Shown piece after piece: positions 15,851 to 25,122 of a stretch of DNA of 64,000 nucleotides. This DNA comes from Klenkia brasiliensis (GTDB lineage Bacteria; Actinomycetota; Actinomycetes; Mycobacteriales; Geodermatophilaceae). Both the position numbers and the translations under genes were made by a program. The stretch's first letter is position 1; the number at the start of each line of letters is the position of its first letter. A model generated the notes under the pieces. That model saw only the letters and a list, made by a program, of their open reading frames with translations. It did not search any database and was not told where the DNA came from. The stretch spans positions 682,001 to 746,000 of the forward strand of contig NZ_FNCF01000002.1 of assembly GCF_900100695.1 (NCBI RefSeq), given 5' to 3'.

Positions 15851-17188
15851 TCAGGAGGCCCGGCGGGGGGCGCCCAGGCCCTCGTGCCAGGAGCTGCGGG
15901 TGGCGGGCATCCCGCTGCGGCCGTCCGGGCGCGGCTTGCTGAACAGCAGCTGGTCCACGCCCATCCGGTTCTCCGCGAACGTCAGCCCGCCGCCGGCCAG
16001 GTAGAGCCGCCAGATGCGCGCCCCTGCGGTGCCGATCAGCCCGGCCACGTCGTCCCAGCGGTCCTCGAGGCGCTGGGCCCAGGCGCGCACGGTCCAGTCG
16101 TAGTGCTCGCGGATGCTCTCCACGTCCCGCAGCTCCAGGCCCGGCGCGGCCAGCATCTCGGCGGTCTGCCAGGTCGGGCGCATGTGCATGTCGGGCGCGA
16201 CGTAGCGCTCGATGAACGCGCCGCCCCCCGGGGCGCTGGGGTGGCTCATGGCCTGCACCAGCACCCGGCCGCCCGGGCGCACCAGCCGGTGCAGGGTGGC
16301 CGCGTAGACCGGGTACTGCTCCTGGCCCACGTGCTCGCTCATCTCGATGGAGCTGATCGCGTCGTAGGGGCCCTCGGCGGGCATCGGCACGTCGCGGTAG
16401 TCCTGCAGCCGCACGGTGACCCGGTCGGCCAGGCCGCGCTCGGCGACGACCTTCTCGATGTGGTCGCGCTGCTGGGCCGAGATGGTGACGCCGGTGGCGT
16501 GCACGCCGTGGTGCTGGGCGGCGTAGACGATCATCGAGCCCCAGCCGCAGCCGACGTCCAGCAGCCGCATGCCCGGCTGCAGGCCGAGCTTGCGGCAGAC
16601 CAGCTCCAGCTTGTCCCGCTGCGCCTCGGTGACGGTGTAGCTGCCGTCGGCGGCACCGGGGTCGGTCGCCGGGTCCTCGCGGAAGTAGGCGCAGGAGTAG
16701 GCCATGTGCTCGTCGAGCAGGGCCTGGTAGACGTCGTTGCTCTGGTCGTAGTGGTAGCTGATCGCGTCGCTGTCGCGGTCGGTGGTGTGCTTCTCGCCCG
16801 ACAGCACCGCCTCCTCCGGCGGGGCGGCCGGGCGCGGGCCGACGATGCCCAGGCGCACCGCCGTCCGGGCCCAGCGCAGCTGGTCGCGCACGCCCGGCAG
16901 GGCCGGGGGCCGCTCGCGGACCAGCGACCAGACCCGGGACAGGCCCTCGGCCAGGTCGCCCTCGACGTCGATCTCGCCGGCGACGTAGGCCCGGGCCAGC
17001 CCGAGCTCGTTGGGGTCCCAGAGCAGCCGGCGCAGCGCCGTGCGGCTGCGCAGGACGACGACGGGGGCGTCGGCCGGGCCGGCCTCGCTGCCGTCCCAGG
17101 CGCGGATGCGGACCGGGACGCGGCCGCCGAAGACCTCGCCCACGAGGCCGGCCAGGCGGCCGGCGACGGTGCGGTCGGGGGTGCTCAT
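15851..17188 (-). CDS. Cyclopropane-fatty-acyl-phospholipid synthase family SAM methyltransferase
   Basis: 445 residues. The N-terminal CFA domain runs about 1-130 (ELGLARAYVAGEIDVEGDL). The SAM-dependent methyltransferase domain carries ISYHYDQSNDVYQALLD, the SAM motif LLDVGCGWGSM, GVTISAQQ and SIEMSEHVGQEQYP. It adds a methylene or methyl group from S-adenosylmethionine to unsaturated acyl chains of phospholipids; a 10-methyl or cyclopropane product cannot be told from the sequence. The start chosen is ATG 17188 (MSTPDRTVAGRLAG); the open frame continues further upstream without similarity. It forms a minus-strand pair with DUF1295 between rplA and rplJ. Confidence 0.9.
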   Translation of the reverse strand: MSTPDRTVAGRLAGLVGEVFGGRVPVRIRAWDGSEAGPADAPVVVLRSRTALRRLLWDPNELGLARAYVAGEIDVEGDLAEGLSRVWSLVRERPPALPGVRDQLRWARTAVRLGIVGPRPAAPPEEAVLSGEKHTTDRDSDAISYHYDQSNDVYQALLDEHMAYSCAYFREDPATDPGAADGSYTVTEAQRDKLELVCRKLGLQPGMRLLDVGCGWGSMIVYAAQHHGVHATGVTISAQQRDHIEKVVAERGLADRVTVRLQDYRDVPMPAEGPYDAISSIEMSEHVGQEQYPVYAATLHRLVRPGGRVLVQAMSHPSAPGGGAFIERYVAPDMHMRPTWQTAEMLAAPGLELRDVESIREHYDWTVRAWAQRLEDRWDDVAGLIGTAGARIWRLYLAGGGLTFAENRMGVDQLLFSKPRPDGRSGMPATRSSWHEGLGAPRRAS

Positions 17189-17519
17189 GTGAGGTGGTGC
17201 TCCTGTCCTGGCGACGACGTGCGGGTAGATCGTGCGGCATTCGCGCGCGGGGGGCCCAGCGGATGCCCGTGGCCGCGCGTCGTCCGCGGCGTGTACTCTT
17301 CTCCGCGTTCCCCCCAGACCGCTGGTCGTCGCACGTCCGCGTGCGATCGAAGGTCCCGGATCCGTCCGGGCGGCCCGCGCAGGTGAACGGTTCGTCGCCA
17401 GGTCTCGTGCCTGCCCACGCCCCGTGCGCCCTGCGCCGGGGCGTCCGTCGTCTCCGGGCCCCTCGATCGGTGCGCGCCGTGCCTCCTCCGGTGGTCGCCC
17501 CGACTGAGAGAGGAGGCCC
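17189..17519 (+). promoter_or_regulatory. rplJL upstream region with candidate promoter and L10-type leader
   Basis: 331 bases without a gene between the divergent cfa-like gene and rplJ. TACTCT (17294-17299) is a possible -10, with a weak TGGCCG (17270-17275) 18 bases upstream, which would give about 215 bases of leader. A leader of this length before rplJ is where L10/L12-binding autoregulatory RNA sits in other bacteria. I did not establish the kink-turn, so the leader assignment is positional. The ribosome binding site is AGAGAGGAGG just before 17520. Confidence 0.4.
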
Positions 17520-18131
17520 ATGCCCACGCAGGCCAAGGATGCGGCGATCGCGGAGATCACCAGCCGGTTCCAGGACTCGAGTGCGGCGGTGCTCACCGAG
17601 TACCGCGGGCTGACCGTGGCGCAGCTGAGCCAGCTGCGTCGTTCCCTCGGTGCGGGCAGCAGCTACGCCGTCGTCAAGAACACCCTGACGAAGCGGGCCG
17701 CGGACTCCGTCGGCTTCTCCGAGCTGGCCCCGCTGCTCACCGGCCCGACCGCCATCGCGTTCATCGCCGGTGACCCGGTCGAGGCCGCCAAGGCGATCCG
17801 CGACTTCGCGAAGGCCAACCCGGCCCTCGTGGTCAAGGGCGGCGTCGTCGAGGGTCGTCCGGTCGACGCCGCCGAGGTCACCCGCCTCGCCGACGTCGAG
17901 TCCCGCGAGGTCCTGCTGGCCAAGCTGGCCGGCGCGATGAAGGGCAACCTGACCAAGGCCGCCGGGCTGTTCCAGGCCCCGCTGTCGCAGGTCGCCCGGC
18001 TCGCCGAGGCCCTCAAGGAGAAGAAGCCCGCGGGCGACGCTCCCGAGGCCGCCGCCGACGACACCGCTGCTGCTGCACCCACCACCCCCGACACCGACGC
18101 TGACGCCGCGCCCGCGGCCAGCGACGACTGA
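17520..18131 (+). CDS. rplJ: 50S ribosomal protein L10
   Basis: 203 residues. L10 core 1-170: [64 protein letters not shown] roughly 35-residue Ala/Asp/Thr-rich acidic tail makes it longer than the about 170-175 usual. L10 anchors the L7/L12 dimers at the stalk and represses its own operon when free. The start is ATG 17520 behind GAGAGGAGG. The gap to rplL is 17 bases. Confidence 0.97.
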   Translation: MPTQAKDAAIAEITSRFQDSSAAVLTEYRGLTVAQLSQLRRSLGAGSSYAVVKNTLTKRAADSVGFSELAPLLTGPTAIAFIAGDPVEAAKAIRDFAKANPALVVKGGVVEGRPVDAAEVTRLADVESREVLLAKLAGAMKGNLTKAAGLFQAPLSQVARLAEALKEKKPAGDAPEAAADDTAAAAPTTPDTDADAAPAASDD

Positions 18132-18148
18132 CCAGTAGGAGAAGAACC

Positions 18149-18541
18149 ATGGCCAAGCTGTCCACCGACGAGCTGCTCGACGCCTTCAAGGAGATGACCC
18201 TCCTGGAGCTGTCGGACTTCGTGAAGCAGTTCGAGGAGACCTTCGAGGTCACCGCCGCCGCCCCCGTCGCCGTCGCCGCCGCCCCCGGTGCCGGTGGTGG
18301 CGCCGCCGCCCCCGAGGCCGCTGCCGAGCAGGACGAGTTCGACGTCATCCTCGAGGCTGCCGGCGACAAGAAGATCCAGGTCATCAAGGAGGTGCGCGGC
18401 CTGACCTCGCTCGGCCTCAAGGAGGCCAAGGACCTGGTCGACGGCGCGCCGAAGCCGGTCCTGGAGAAGGTCGCCAAGGACGCCGCGGACAAGGCCAAGG
18501 CCGCCCTCGAGGGCGCCGGCGCCACCGTCACCGTCAAGTGA
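18149..18541 (+). CDS. rplL: 50S ribosomal protein L7/L12
   Basis: 130 residues. The N-terminal dimerisation helix domain ([20 protein letters not shown]) is followed by an Ala/Gly/Pro hinge at about residues 35-65, and by the C-terminal factor-binding domain with [19 protein letters not shown] and [17 protein letters not shown]. It recruits translational GTPases. The start is ATG 18149 behind AGTAGGAGAAG. A perfect terminator follows. Confidence 0.98.
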   Translation: MAKLSTDELLDAFKEMTLLELSDFVKQFEETFEVTAAAPVAVAAAPGAGGGAAAPEAAAEQDEFDVILEAAGDKKIQVIKEVRGLTSLGLKEAKDLVDGAPKPVLEKVAKDAADKAKAALEGAGATVTVK

Positions 18542-18593
18542 CACCCCGCCCGGCGCACGCCGGGCCCGTCGCCTGCGGGTGACACCGATCCAC

Positions 18594-18633
18594 AGCAGGG
18601 GCCGCACCTCCACCCGGGGGTGCGGCCCCTGCT
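18594..18633 (+). terminator. rplJL terminator
   Basis: Perfect 15-bp inverted repeat: AGCAGGGGCCGCACC (18594-18608) with 18619-18633, 10-base loop, no T run. It separates rplL from the mce operon. Confidence 0.88.
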
Positions 18634-18659
18634 GCGTGCGCGGCAGATCGCGGTGAGGT

Positions 18660-18671
18660 CACGAGTTCGTG
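18660..18671. promoter_or_regulatory. Small palindrome upstream of the mce promoter (candidate operator)
   Basis: CACGAGTTCGTG is a perfect 5+2+5 dyad ending 19 bases before the candidate -35 of the mce operon. It does not match the KstR or MceR sites I know. Low confidence. Confidence 0.25.
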
Positions 18672-18690
18672 TGAGACGGGGGCCACCCGA

Positions 18691-18718
18691 TTGCCGTGAC
18701 CTGCGTAACCACTAACCT
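18691..18718 (+). promoter_or_regulatory. Candidate promoter of the mce operon
   Basis: TTGCCG (18691-18696), 16-base spacer, TAACCT (18713-18718). It is the only good sigma-70-like pair in the rplL-mce gap and lies about 110 bases before the preferred GTG start of the ATPase. Confidence 0.5.
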
Positions 18719-18830
18719 CGTCCCTCGTTACTCCCCGGTAGACATGCGCGGCCGCAGGTGGGGCCGCATGATGCCGGGGCCCAGCACGGGCAGTGGCGCC
18801 GGCACCGTAGCCGGTGGAGGAGGTCGGACC

Positions 18831-19943
18831 GTGGGCGTGGCCGTGCACGTGGAGGGGCTCACCAAGTCCTTCGGCAGCCAGAACATCTGGTCCGACGTGA
18901 CCCTGACCCTCCCCCCGGGCGAGATCTCGGTGATGCTCGGCCCCTCGGGCACCGGCAAGTCGGTCTTCCTCAAGTCGCTGGTGGGCCTGCTCAAGCCCGA
19001 GCGCGGGTCGATCGTCATGACCGACACCGACATCGTCAGCTGCTCCGAGCGCGAGCTCTACGACGTCCGGCGGCTGTTCGGCGTGCTCTTCCAGGACGGC
19101 GCGCTGTTCGGCTCGATGAACCTCTACGACAACATCGCCTTCCCGCTGCGCGAGCACACCAGGAAGAGCGAGTCCGAGGTCCGGTCCATCGTCATGGAGA
19201 AGATGGACATGGTCGGCCTGGCCGGCACCGAGGGGAAGCTCCCCGGGGAGATCTCCGGCGGCATGCGCAAGCGCGCCGGCATCGCCCGCGCGCTGGTGCT
19301 GGACCCCGAGGTCATCCTCTTCGACGAGCCCGACTCCGGCCTCGACCCGGTCCGGGTGGCCTACCTCAACCAGCTCATCGTCGACCTCAACGCGCAGATC
19401 GACGCCACGTTCCTCATCGTCACGCACGACATCGGCACCGCCCGCACCGTGCCCGACAACCTCGGCCTGCTCTTCCGCCGGCACCTGGCGATGTTCGGGC
19501 CGCGCGAGCAGCTGCTCACCAGCCAGGAGCCCGTCGTCCGGCAGTTCCTCAACGGCCGCCGCGAGGGCCCGATCGGGATGAGCGAGGAGAAGGACGTCGC
19601 CCAGGTCGAGGCCGAGATGGCCGCCCTGGAGGCGCGCGGGGGCGACGCGCACAACGGCGTCGGGCCCAAGGGCGCCTCGGGCGGGGACGCCGTGCCGCCG
19701 CAGCTGGAGCCCAGCCCCGGCCTGCCCGAGCGCAAGGCCGTGCGCCGCCGCCAGGAGCGGGTGGCCCGGATGCTGCACACCTACGACCCGGCCACCGCCG
19801 ACGCCATCCGCGCCAGCCTGCCGGCCGACCTGCTCGCGCTGGCCGACTCGGGCTCCTTCGCGCCCACGGCCGGTGGCGGGCGCGAGTGGCGCACCGAGGA
19901 CGGTGCCGACCTGGTGGTCCCCGACCCCCGGGGCTGTCCGTGA
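18831..19943 (+). CDS. Mce/Mla-type ABC transporter ATP-binding protein (MlaF/Mkl-like)
   Basis: 370 residues. Walker A GPSGTGKS (37-44), signature SGGMRKR, Walker B VILFDEPDSGLDP and switch His in VTHDIGTA. The MlaF-like family energises lipid transport by YrbE/Mce complexes. Beyond residue about 250 there is a roughly 120-residue extension ending in HTYDPATADAIRASLPADLL, typical of actinobacterial Mkl-type ATPases. The start chosen is GTG 18831, behind GGAGGAGG; earlier in-frame ATGs lack a ribosome binding site. The stop overlaps the next GTG. The mycobacterial homologue mkl also lies between rplL and rpoB, but there without adjacent mce genes. Confidence 0.93.
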   Translation: MGVAVHVEGLTKSFGSQNIWSDVTLTLPPGEISVMLGPSGTGKSVFLKSLVGLLKPERGSIVMTDTDIVSCSERELYDVRRLFGVLFQDGALFGSMNLYDNIAFPLREHTRKSESEVRSIVMEKMDMVGLAGTEGKLPGEISGGMRKRAGIARALVLDPEVILFDEPDSGLDPVRVAYLNQLIVDLNAQIDATFLIVTHDIGTARTVPDNLGLLFRRHLAMFGPREQLLTSQEPVVRQFLNGRREGPIGMSEEKDVAQVEAEMAALEARGGDAHNGVGPKGASGGDAVPPQLEPSPGLPERKAVRRRQERVARMLHTYDPATADAIRASLPADLLALADSGSFAPTAGGGREWRTEDGADLVVPDPRGCP

Positions 19944-20761
19944 CGGCAACCCCGGGGGAGAAGCCGAAGGCACCGGGGCTGCTGGACGGGAAGTTCTCCC
20001 CGGCGCGCCCGCTCAAGGCCAGCGGCAACCTCTTCGCCTTCGCCCTCGACGTCGTCCGGGCGGTGTTCCGGCGGCCGTTCCAGCTGCGGGAGTTCATCCA
20101 GCAGACCTGGTTCGTCGCGTCGGTGACGATCCTGCCGACCGCGTTGGTCGCCATCCCCTTCGGCGCGGTCATCGCCTTGCAGCTGGGCTCGCTCACCCGG
20201 CAGCTGGGCGCGCAGTCCTTCACCGGCTCGGCGTCGGTGCTGGCCGTGCTGCGCGAGGCCAGCCCGATCGTCACCGCGCTGCTCATCGCCGGCGCCGGCG
20301 GCTCGGCCATCTGCGCCGACCTGGGCGCCCGCAAGATCCGCGACGAGATCGACGCGATGGAGGTCCTCGGGATCTCCCCGATCCAGCGCCTCGTGGTGCC
20401 CCGCGTGCTGGCCGCGATGCTGGTCGCCGTCCTGCTCAACGGCCTGGTCTCGGTCGTCGGGGTCTCCGGCGGGTACTTCTTCAACGTCATCCTGCAGGGC
20501 GGCACCCCGGGCGCCTACCTGGCCTCGTTCAGCGCGCTGGCCCAGGTGCAGGACTTCTGGTCCGGCGAGCTCAAGGCGCTGATCTTCGGGCTGATCGCCG
20601 GGATCGTGGCCTCCTACAAGGGCCTGCGGGCCGGCGGTGGCCCCAAGGGCGTCGGCGACGCGGTGAACCAGTCGGTGGTCATCACCTTCCTGCTGCTGTT
20701 CGCGGTCAACTTCGTCATCACGGCCATCTACTTCCAGCTCGTGCCGCCGAAGGGCCAGTGA
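19940..20761 (+). CDS. MlaE/YrbE-type ABC permease A
   Basis: 273 residues, a MlaE family permease with about five to six membrane helices. Landmarks are REFIQQTWFVASVTILP, LREASPIVTALLIAGAGGSA, DLGARKIRDEIDAMEVLGI and the C-terminal coupling region GLRAGGGPKGVGDAVNQSVV. It forms a permease pair with the next gene and moves lipids delivered by Mce proteins. Start GTG 19940 overlaps the ATPase stop (GTGA). The EIDAMEVLGI region is the conserved contact with the ATPase. Confidence 0.94.
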   Translation: MTATPGEKPKAPGLLDGKFSPARPLKASGNLFAFALDVVRAVFRRPFQLREFIQQTWFVASVTILPTALVAIPFGAVIALQLGSLTRQLGAQSFTGSASVLAVLREASPIVTALLIAGAGGSAICADLGARKIRDEIDAMEVLGISPIQRLVVPRVLAAMLVAVLLNGLVSVVGVSGGYFFNVILQGGTPGAYLASFSALAQVQDFWSGELKALIFGLIAGIVASYKGLRAGGGPKGVGDAVNQSVVITFLLLFAVNFVITAIYFQLVPPKGQ

Positions 20762-20763
20762 CG

Positions 20764-21633
20764 ATGGCCCTCCTCTCACCCGTCGACCGGGTCAAGGTCC
20801 GCGCGCGCCGCCTGGTGCGCACCGTCTACGGCCGGCCCATGGCCACCCTCGAGGACCTCGGGGACCAGGTCAGCTTCTACGGCCGCGCGCTGGGCTGGAC
20901 GCCGCGCACGCTGCGCCGCTACAAGCGGGAGACCTTCCGGCTGCTGGCCGAGGTCAGCTTCGGGACCGGCGCGCTGGCCGTGGTCGGCGGCACCGTCGGC
21001 GTCATCGCCTTCCTGTCCTTCTTCACCGGCACCGAGGTCGGCCTGCAGGGCTACCAGGCACTGGACCAGCTGGGCACCTCGGCGTTCACCGGGTTCCTCT
21101 CCGCGTACTTCAACACCCGCGAGATCGCGCCCCTGGTGGCCGGGCTGGCGCTGTCGGCGACGGTCGGCTGCGGGTTCACCGCGCAGATCGGCGCGATGCG
21201 GATCAACGAGGAGATCGACGCCCTGGAGGTCATGGGCGTGCCCTCGCTGCCGTTCCTGGTCACCACCCGCATCGTCGCCGGCTTCGTCGCCGTCATCCCG
21301 CTCTACGTCATCGGGCTGCTCACCAGCTACTTCGCCACCCGCACCATCACCACCTCGGTGTACGGGCAGTCGGCGGGCACCTACGACCACTACTTCAACC
21401 TGTTCCTGCCACCGCAGGACGTGCTCTGGTCCTTCGTCAAGGTGCTCGTCTTCAGCGTCGTGATCATCCTGTCGCACTGCTACTACGGCTACCGGGCCGG
21501 CGGCGGGCCCGCCGGTGTCGGGCTGGCCGTGGGCCGCGCGGTGCGCTTCTCGATCGTGGCCGTGATGGTCATCGACCTGTTCCTGTCCCTGGCCATCTGG
21601 GGCTCGACGACGACGGTGAGGATCGCAGGATGA
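20764..21633 (+). CDS. MlaE/YrbE-type ABC permease B
   Basis: 289 residues, second MlaE family permease: GFTAQIGAMRINEEIDALEV, GVPSLPFLVTTRIVAGF and YYGYRAGGGPAGVGLAVGRAV. The two permeases differ in the N-terminal half, as YrbE A/B pairs do. Start ATG 20764; an in-frame GTG at 20758 that overlaps the previous stop would add two residues and is also possible. The stop overlaps the ATG of the first mce gene by 4 bases. Confidence 0.93.
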   Translation: MALLSPVDRVKVRARRLVRTVYGRPMATLEDLGDQVSFYGRALGWTPRTLRRYKRETFRLLAEVSFGTGALAVVGGTVGVIAFLSFFTGTEVGLQGYQALDQLGTSAFTGFLSAYFNTREIAPLVAGLALSATVGCGFTAQIGAMRINEEIDALEVMGVPSLPFLVTTRIVAGFVAVIPLYVIGLLTSYFATRTITTSVYGQSAGTYDHYFNLFLPPQDVLWSFVKVLVFSVVIILSHCYYGYRAGGGPAGVGLAVGRAVRFSIVAVMVIDLFLSLAIWGSTTTVRIAG

Positions 21634-23063
21634 GCGGGCGCAGGGTTGCGCTGCGACGGGTGCAGGGGCTGGCCTTCCTGGTGGTCATCGCCCTGCTGCT
21701 CGGGCTGGCCGTGGCCACCTACCAGAAGGCGTTCAGCGGGGCGGTGACCGTCACCCTGCAGACCGACACGATCGGCAACCAGCTGCAGCGGGCCAGCGAC
21801 GTCAAGGTCCGCGGCGTCATCGTCGGGGAGGTGCGCGACGTGCAGGCCTCGGCGCAGGGCGCCACGGTCGAGCTGGCCATCCAGCCCGAGTACCTGGACC
21901 AGATCCCGGCCGACGTGAACGCCCGGCTGCTGCCCAAGACGCTGTTCGGCGAGCGGTTCGTCTCCCTCGTCATCCCCGACGACCCGAGCGCCGAGCGGCT
22001 GGCCGCCGGCGACACCATCCCGCAGGACCGCAGCGAGAACGCCATCGAGCTGGAGCGGGTCATCGACGACCTGCTGCCGCTGCTGCAGGCCGTCGACCCG
22101 GCCGACCTGTCCTACACCCTGGGCGCGGTGGCCGACGCGCTGCGCGGCCGCGGCGACCGGCTGGGCCAGAACCTGGCCGACACCGGCAGCTACGTCGGCC
22201 AGATCAACACGGTGCTGCCCGAGCTGCAGGCCGACATCTCGCTGCTGGCCGACGTCGCCGACACCTACGAGTCCGCGGCGCCGGACATCCTGGCGGTGCT
22301 GGACAACCTCTCGGTCACCGCGAGCACGGTCGTCGACCAGGCCGAGCAGCTGCGCCGGACCTTCACCGTGGTCGGCTCCTCGGCGCAGACCGCGGCCGGC
22401 TTCCTGCAGCAGAACGAGGGCGCGCTGATCCAGCTGGCCCAGGGTTCGCGGCCGGTGCTGTCGCTGCTGGCCCGCTACTCCCCGGAGTACCCGTGCCTGC
22501 TCAACGGCCTGGCCCGGTTCAACCCGATGATCTCCGAGGCCTTCGGTGCCGACGGCGACCCGGCGCTGAACCTGAACATCACGGTGACGCTGCCGCCGCG
22601 CAACCCCTACGTGCCCGGTGACCAGCCGGCCTACGACGACGTGTCGGGGCCGGACTGCCGGGGGCTGGGGGACATCGACGGCGTCATCGCCGCGGCCGCG
22701 CAGGGCGAGTTCTACTGCCCGGTCCCGCCGTTGGACGGCGTCGACTCCGCGGACAACCCGGTGTCGGGCAACCCGCGCTGCCTCGGCGGCACGGGGCCGA
22801 CCGACCTGCCCTCGCCCGACACCCGCACCGGCCGGGACGGCACGGGCGTGGGCACCGACGTCGACCTGGCCTCGGCGTTCCCCCGCGGGCTGACCGACGG
22901 CGGGGCCGGGGGCGCGGCGAGCGTCGCCGGGTCGTCGGCCGAGCTGGACTTCGTCCGCGGCCTGCTGGGCTACCAGACCGGCGTCGACCCCTCGCAGGTG
23001 TCCGACCTGGCCGCGTCCAGCCTGGCGCCGCTGCTGCGCGGGACGCAGGTGATGGTGCCGTGA
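21630..23063 (+). CDS. MCE family protein, first of six (MceA position)
   Basis: 477 residues. A single N-terminal membrane helix (about 10-30) precedes the MCE domain (about 38-130: VKVRGVIVGEVRDVQASAQG, GERFVSLVIPDD). A helical region and a Pro/Gly/Asp-rich tail with paired cysteines follow. MCE proteins form extracytoplasmic rings or tubes that carry lipids to the YrbE permeases. Start ATG 21630 overlaps the upstream stop. All six mce genes overlap end to end, arguing for a single transcript and fixed stoichiometry. The substrate is not readable from the sequence. Confidence 0.93.
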   Translation: MSGRRVALRRVQGLAFLVVIALLLGLAVATYQKAFSGAVTVTLQTDTIGNQLQRASDVKVRGVIVGEVRDVQASAQGATVELAIQPEYLDQIPADVNARLLPKTLFGERFVSLVIPDDPSAERLAAGDTIPQDRSENAIELERVIDDLLPLLQAVDPADLSYTLGAVADALRGRGDRLGQNLADTGSYVGQINTVLPELQADISLLADVADTYESAAPDILAVLDNLSVTASTVVDQAEQLRRTFTVVGSSAQTAAGFLQQNEGALIQLAQGSRPVLSLLARYSPEYPCLLNGLARFNPMISEAFGADGDPALNLNITVTLPPRNPYVPGDQPAYDDVSGPDCRGLGDIDGVIAAAAQGEFYCPVPPLDGVDSADNPVSGNPRCLGGTGPTDLPSPDTRTGRDGTGVGTDVDLASAFPRGLTDGGAGGAASVAGSSAELDFVRGLLGYQTGVDPSQVSDLAASSLAPLLRGTQVMVP

Positions 23064-24097
23064 GGGGGCTGACCGCACCCATCGTGAAGCTGGTCGTCTT
23101 CGCGATGGTCACGATCCTGGCCAGCTACGTCCTGCTGGCCACCATCACCAACGCCGGCTACGGCGACCAGACCGCCTACCGGGCGCAGTTCACCGACGTC
23201 GCGGGCCTGGTCGCCGGCGACGAGGTGCGCATCGCCGGGGTGCGCGTCGGCCAGGTCACCGACATCGGCCTGACCGGCGACGAGGAGGCGCCGCAGGCCG
23301 AGGTCGGCTTCGAGGTGTCCTCCGACGTGCCGCTGCCCGCCGACGTCCAGGCCACGATCAAGTACCGCAACCTCGTCGGCCAGCGCTACATCTCCCTGAC
23401 CGAGGGGTCGGGCTCGGGTGGGCAGACCCTCGCGGCCGGCGACATGATCCCGGTCGCCCAGACCAAGCCGGCGCTGGACCTCACCGTGCTGTTCGGCGGG
23501 TTCCAGCCGCTGTTCCAGGCCCTGGACCCCGACGACGTGAACCGGCTGTCCTACGAGCTCATCCAGGTCTTCCAGGGCGAGGGCGGCACGGTGCAGAGCC
23601 TGCTGGCGCACGTGGGGTCGCTGACGAACTCCCTGGCCGACAAGGACCAGGTCGTCGGCAGCGTCATCGACAACCTCACCACCGTCGTGGGCACGGTCGC
23701 CGCCCGCGACCAGCAGCTGTCGGACCTGGTGGTCTCGCTGCAGCAGTTCGTCTCGGGGCTGACGGAGGACCGGCAGGCCATCTTCGACTCGCTGCAGACC
23801 ATCGACGGGCTGGCCTCGACCACGTCCCAGTTCCTCAGCGACGCCCGGCCGCCGCTGGCCGCCGACATCACCGCGCTCGGGGACCTCTCGACCAACCTGG
23901 CCGACAGCGGCGACGTGCTGGAGGGCTTCCTGCAGCTGGCCCCGACCAAGATCGACCTGATCACCCGGACGGCGGTCAACGGCAGCTGGTTCAACTTCTA
24001 CCTCTGCTCGGCGTCCGGCGTGGTCACCCTGCCCGTCGTCGGCACCACCCAGGTGCCCCCGGGCGGGGCGCAGAACAACTCGGCGGGGTGCAGCTGA
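23060..24097 (+). CDS. MCE family protein, second (MceB position)
   Basis: 345 residues. N-terminal helix ILASYVLLATITNAG, MCE domain with VAGDEVRIAGVRVGQVTDI and YRNLVGQRYISLTEG, and a helical domain with many Leu/Ser/Asp heptads to about residue 300. The C-terminus carries two cysteines (FYLCSASG and NNSAGCS). Start GTG 23060, overlapping the previous TGA. Part of the mce transport complex. Confidence 0.93.
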   Translation: MRGLTAPIVKLVVFAMVTILASYVLLATITNAGYGDQTAYRAQFTDVAGLVAGDEVRIAGVRVGQVTDIGLTGDEEAPQAEVGFEVSSDVPLPADVQATIKYRNLVGQRYISLTEGSGSGGQTLAAGDMIPVAQTKPALDLTVLFGGFQPLFQALDPDDVNRLSYELIQVFQGEGGTVQSLLAHVGSLTNSLADKDQVVGSVIDNLTTVVGTVAARDQQLSDLVVSLQQFVSGLTEDRQAIFDSLQTIDGLASTTSQFLSDARPPLAADITALGDLSTNLADSGDVLEGFLQLAPTKIDLITRTAVNGSWFNFYLCSASGVVTLPVVGTTQVPPGGAQNNSAGCS

Positions 24098-25122
24098 TGG
24101 CCCGCGAGTCCCGCCCGTTCCGCGACCGCAACCCGGTGACCATCGGGGCGGTCAGCCTGTCGGTCATCGCGCTGCTGGTGCTGCTGGCCTTCAACGCGCA
24201 GTCCCTGCCGTTCATCGGCGGCGGCACGGTCTACTCCGCGCAGTTCAGCGAGGCCGCCGGCCTGCGGGCCGACGACCCGGTGCGGGTCGCCGGGGTCAAG
24301 GTCGGCCAGGTGGAGAGCCTGGCGCTGGAGGACGGCGCGGTCACCGTGCAGTTCCGGGTCCGCGACGCCTTCGTCGGCGACCGGAGCGAGGCGGCGATCA
24401 AGATCGAGACGGTGCTGGGCGCGAAGTACCTGGCGCTGGTGCCGCAGGGCACGACGGCGCTGGACCCGGGGACGCCGATCCCGCTGGACCGCACCGCCTC
24501 GCCCTACGACGTCGTGCAGGCCTTCAGCGGGCTGGCGCAGACCATCGACAGCATCGACACCGGTCAGCTCGCCCAGTCCTTCGAGGTGCTCAGCCAGACC
24601 TTCGCCGACACCCCCGACGAGGTGCGCACGTCCCTCGACGGGCTCTCCCGGCTGTCCCAGACCATCGCCAGCCGGGACGCCCAGCTGCAGCAGCTGCTGT
24701 CGGCCACCCGGGACGTGACGCAGGTGCTCGCCGACCGCAACGGCGAGTTCACCCAGCTCATCATCGACTCCAACACGCTGCTGACCGAGGTGCAGAACCG
24801 CCGGCAGCTCATCGACTCCATCCTCACCACCACCCAGCAGCTGTCGACCCAGCTGTCCGGGCTGGTGCAGGACAACACCGCCGCGCTCACCCCGGCCCTG
24901 GCGCAGCTGTCCACGGTGACCGACATCCTCGAGCGCAACCGGCAGAACCTGGGGGACACGGTGGCCAACCTGGCGCCCTTCGTCACGGTCTTCACCAACA
25001 CGCTCGGCAACGGGCGCTGGTTCGACAGCTTCGTGGACAACCTGATCCCCGGGGTCGTCGGCGGCGCGCTGTGCGGCTCGGTCTCCCAGGGCACCGGCGG
25101 CCTCGTGGGGTGCTCGCCGTGA
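24097..25122 (+). CDS. MCE family protein, third (MceC position)
   Basis: 341 residues. N-terminal helix SLSVIALLVLLAFNAQS, MCE domain with LRADDPVRVAGVKVGQVESL and GAKYLALVPQGT, then a helical region and cysteines near the end (GGALCGSVSQG, LVGCSP). The start chosen is ATG 24097, whose A is the last base of the previous stop; a GTG three codons upstream is possible. The operon position and length fit the third Mce subunit. Confidence 0.93.
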   Translation: MARESRPFRDRNPVTIGAVSLSVIALLVLLAFNAQSLPFIGGGTVYSAQFSEAAGLRADDPVRVAGVKVGQVESLALEDGAVTVQFRVRDAFVGDRSEAAIKIETVLGAKYLALVPQGTTALDPGTPIPLDRTASPYDVVQAFSGLAQTIDSIDTGQLAQSFEVLSQTFADTPDEVRTSLDGLSRLSQTIASRDAQLQQLLSATRDVTQVLADRNGEFTQLIIDSNTLLTEVQNRRQLIDSILTTTQQLSTQLSGLVQDNTAALTPALAQLSTVTDILERNRQNLGDTVANLAPFVTVFTNTLGNGRWFDSFVDNLIPGVVGGALCGSVSQGTGGLVGCSP

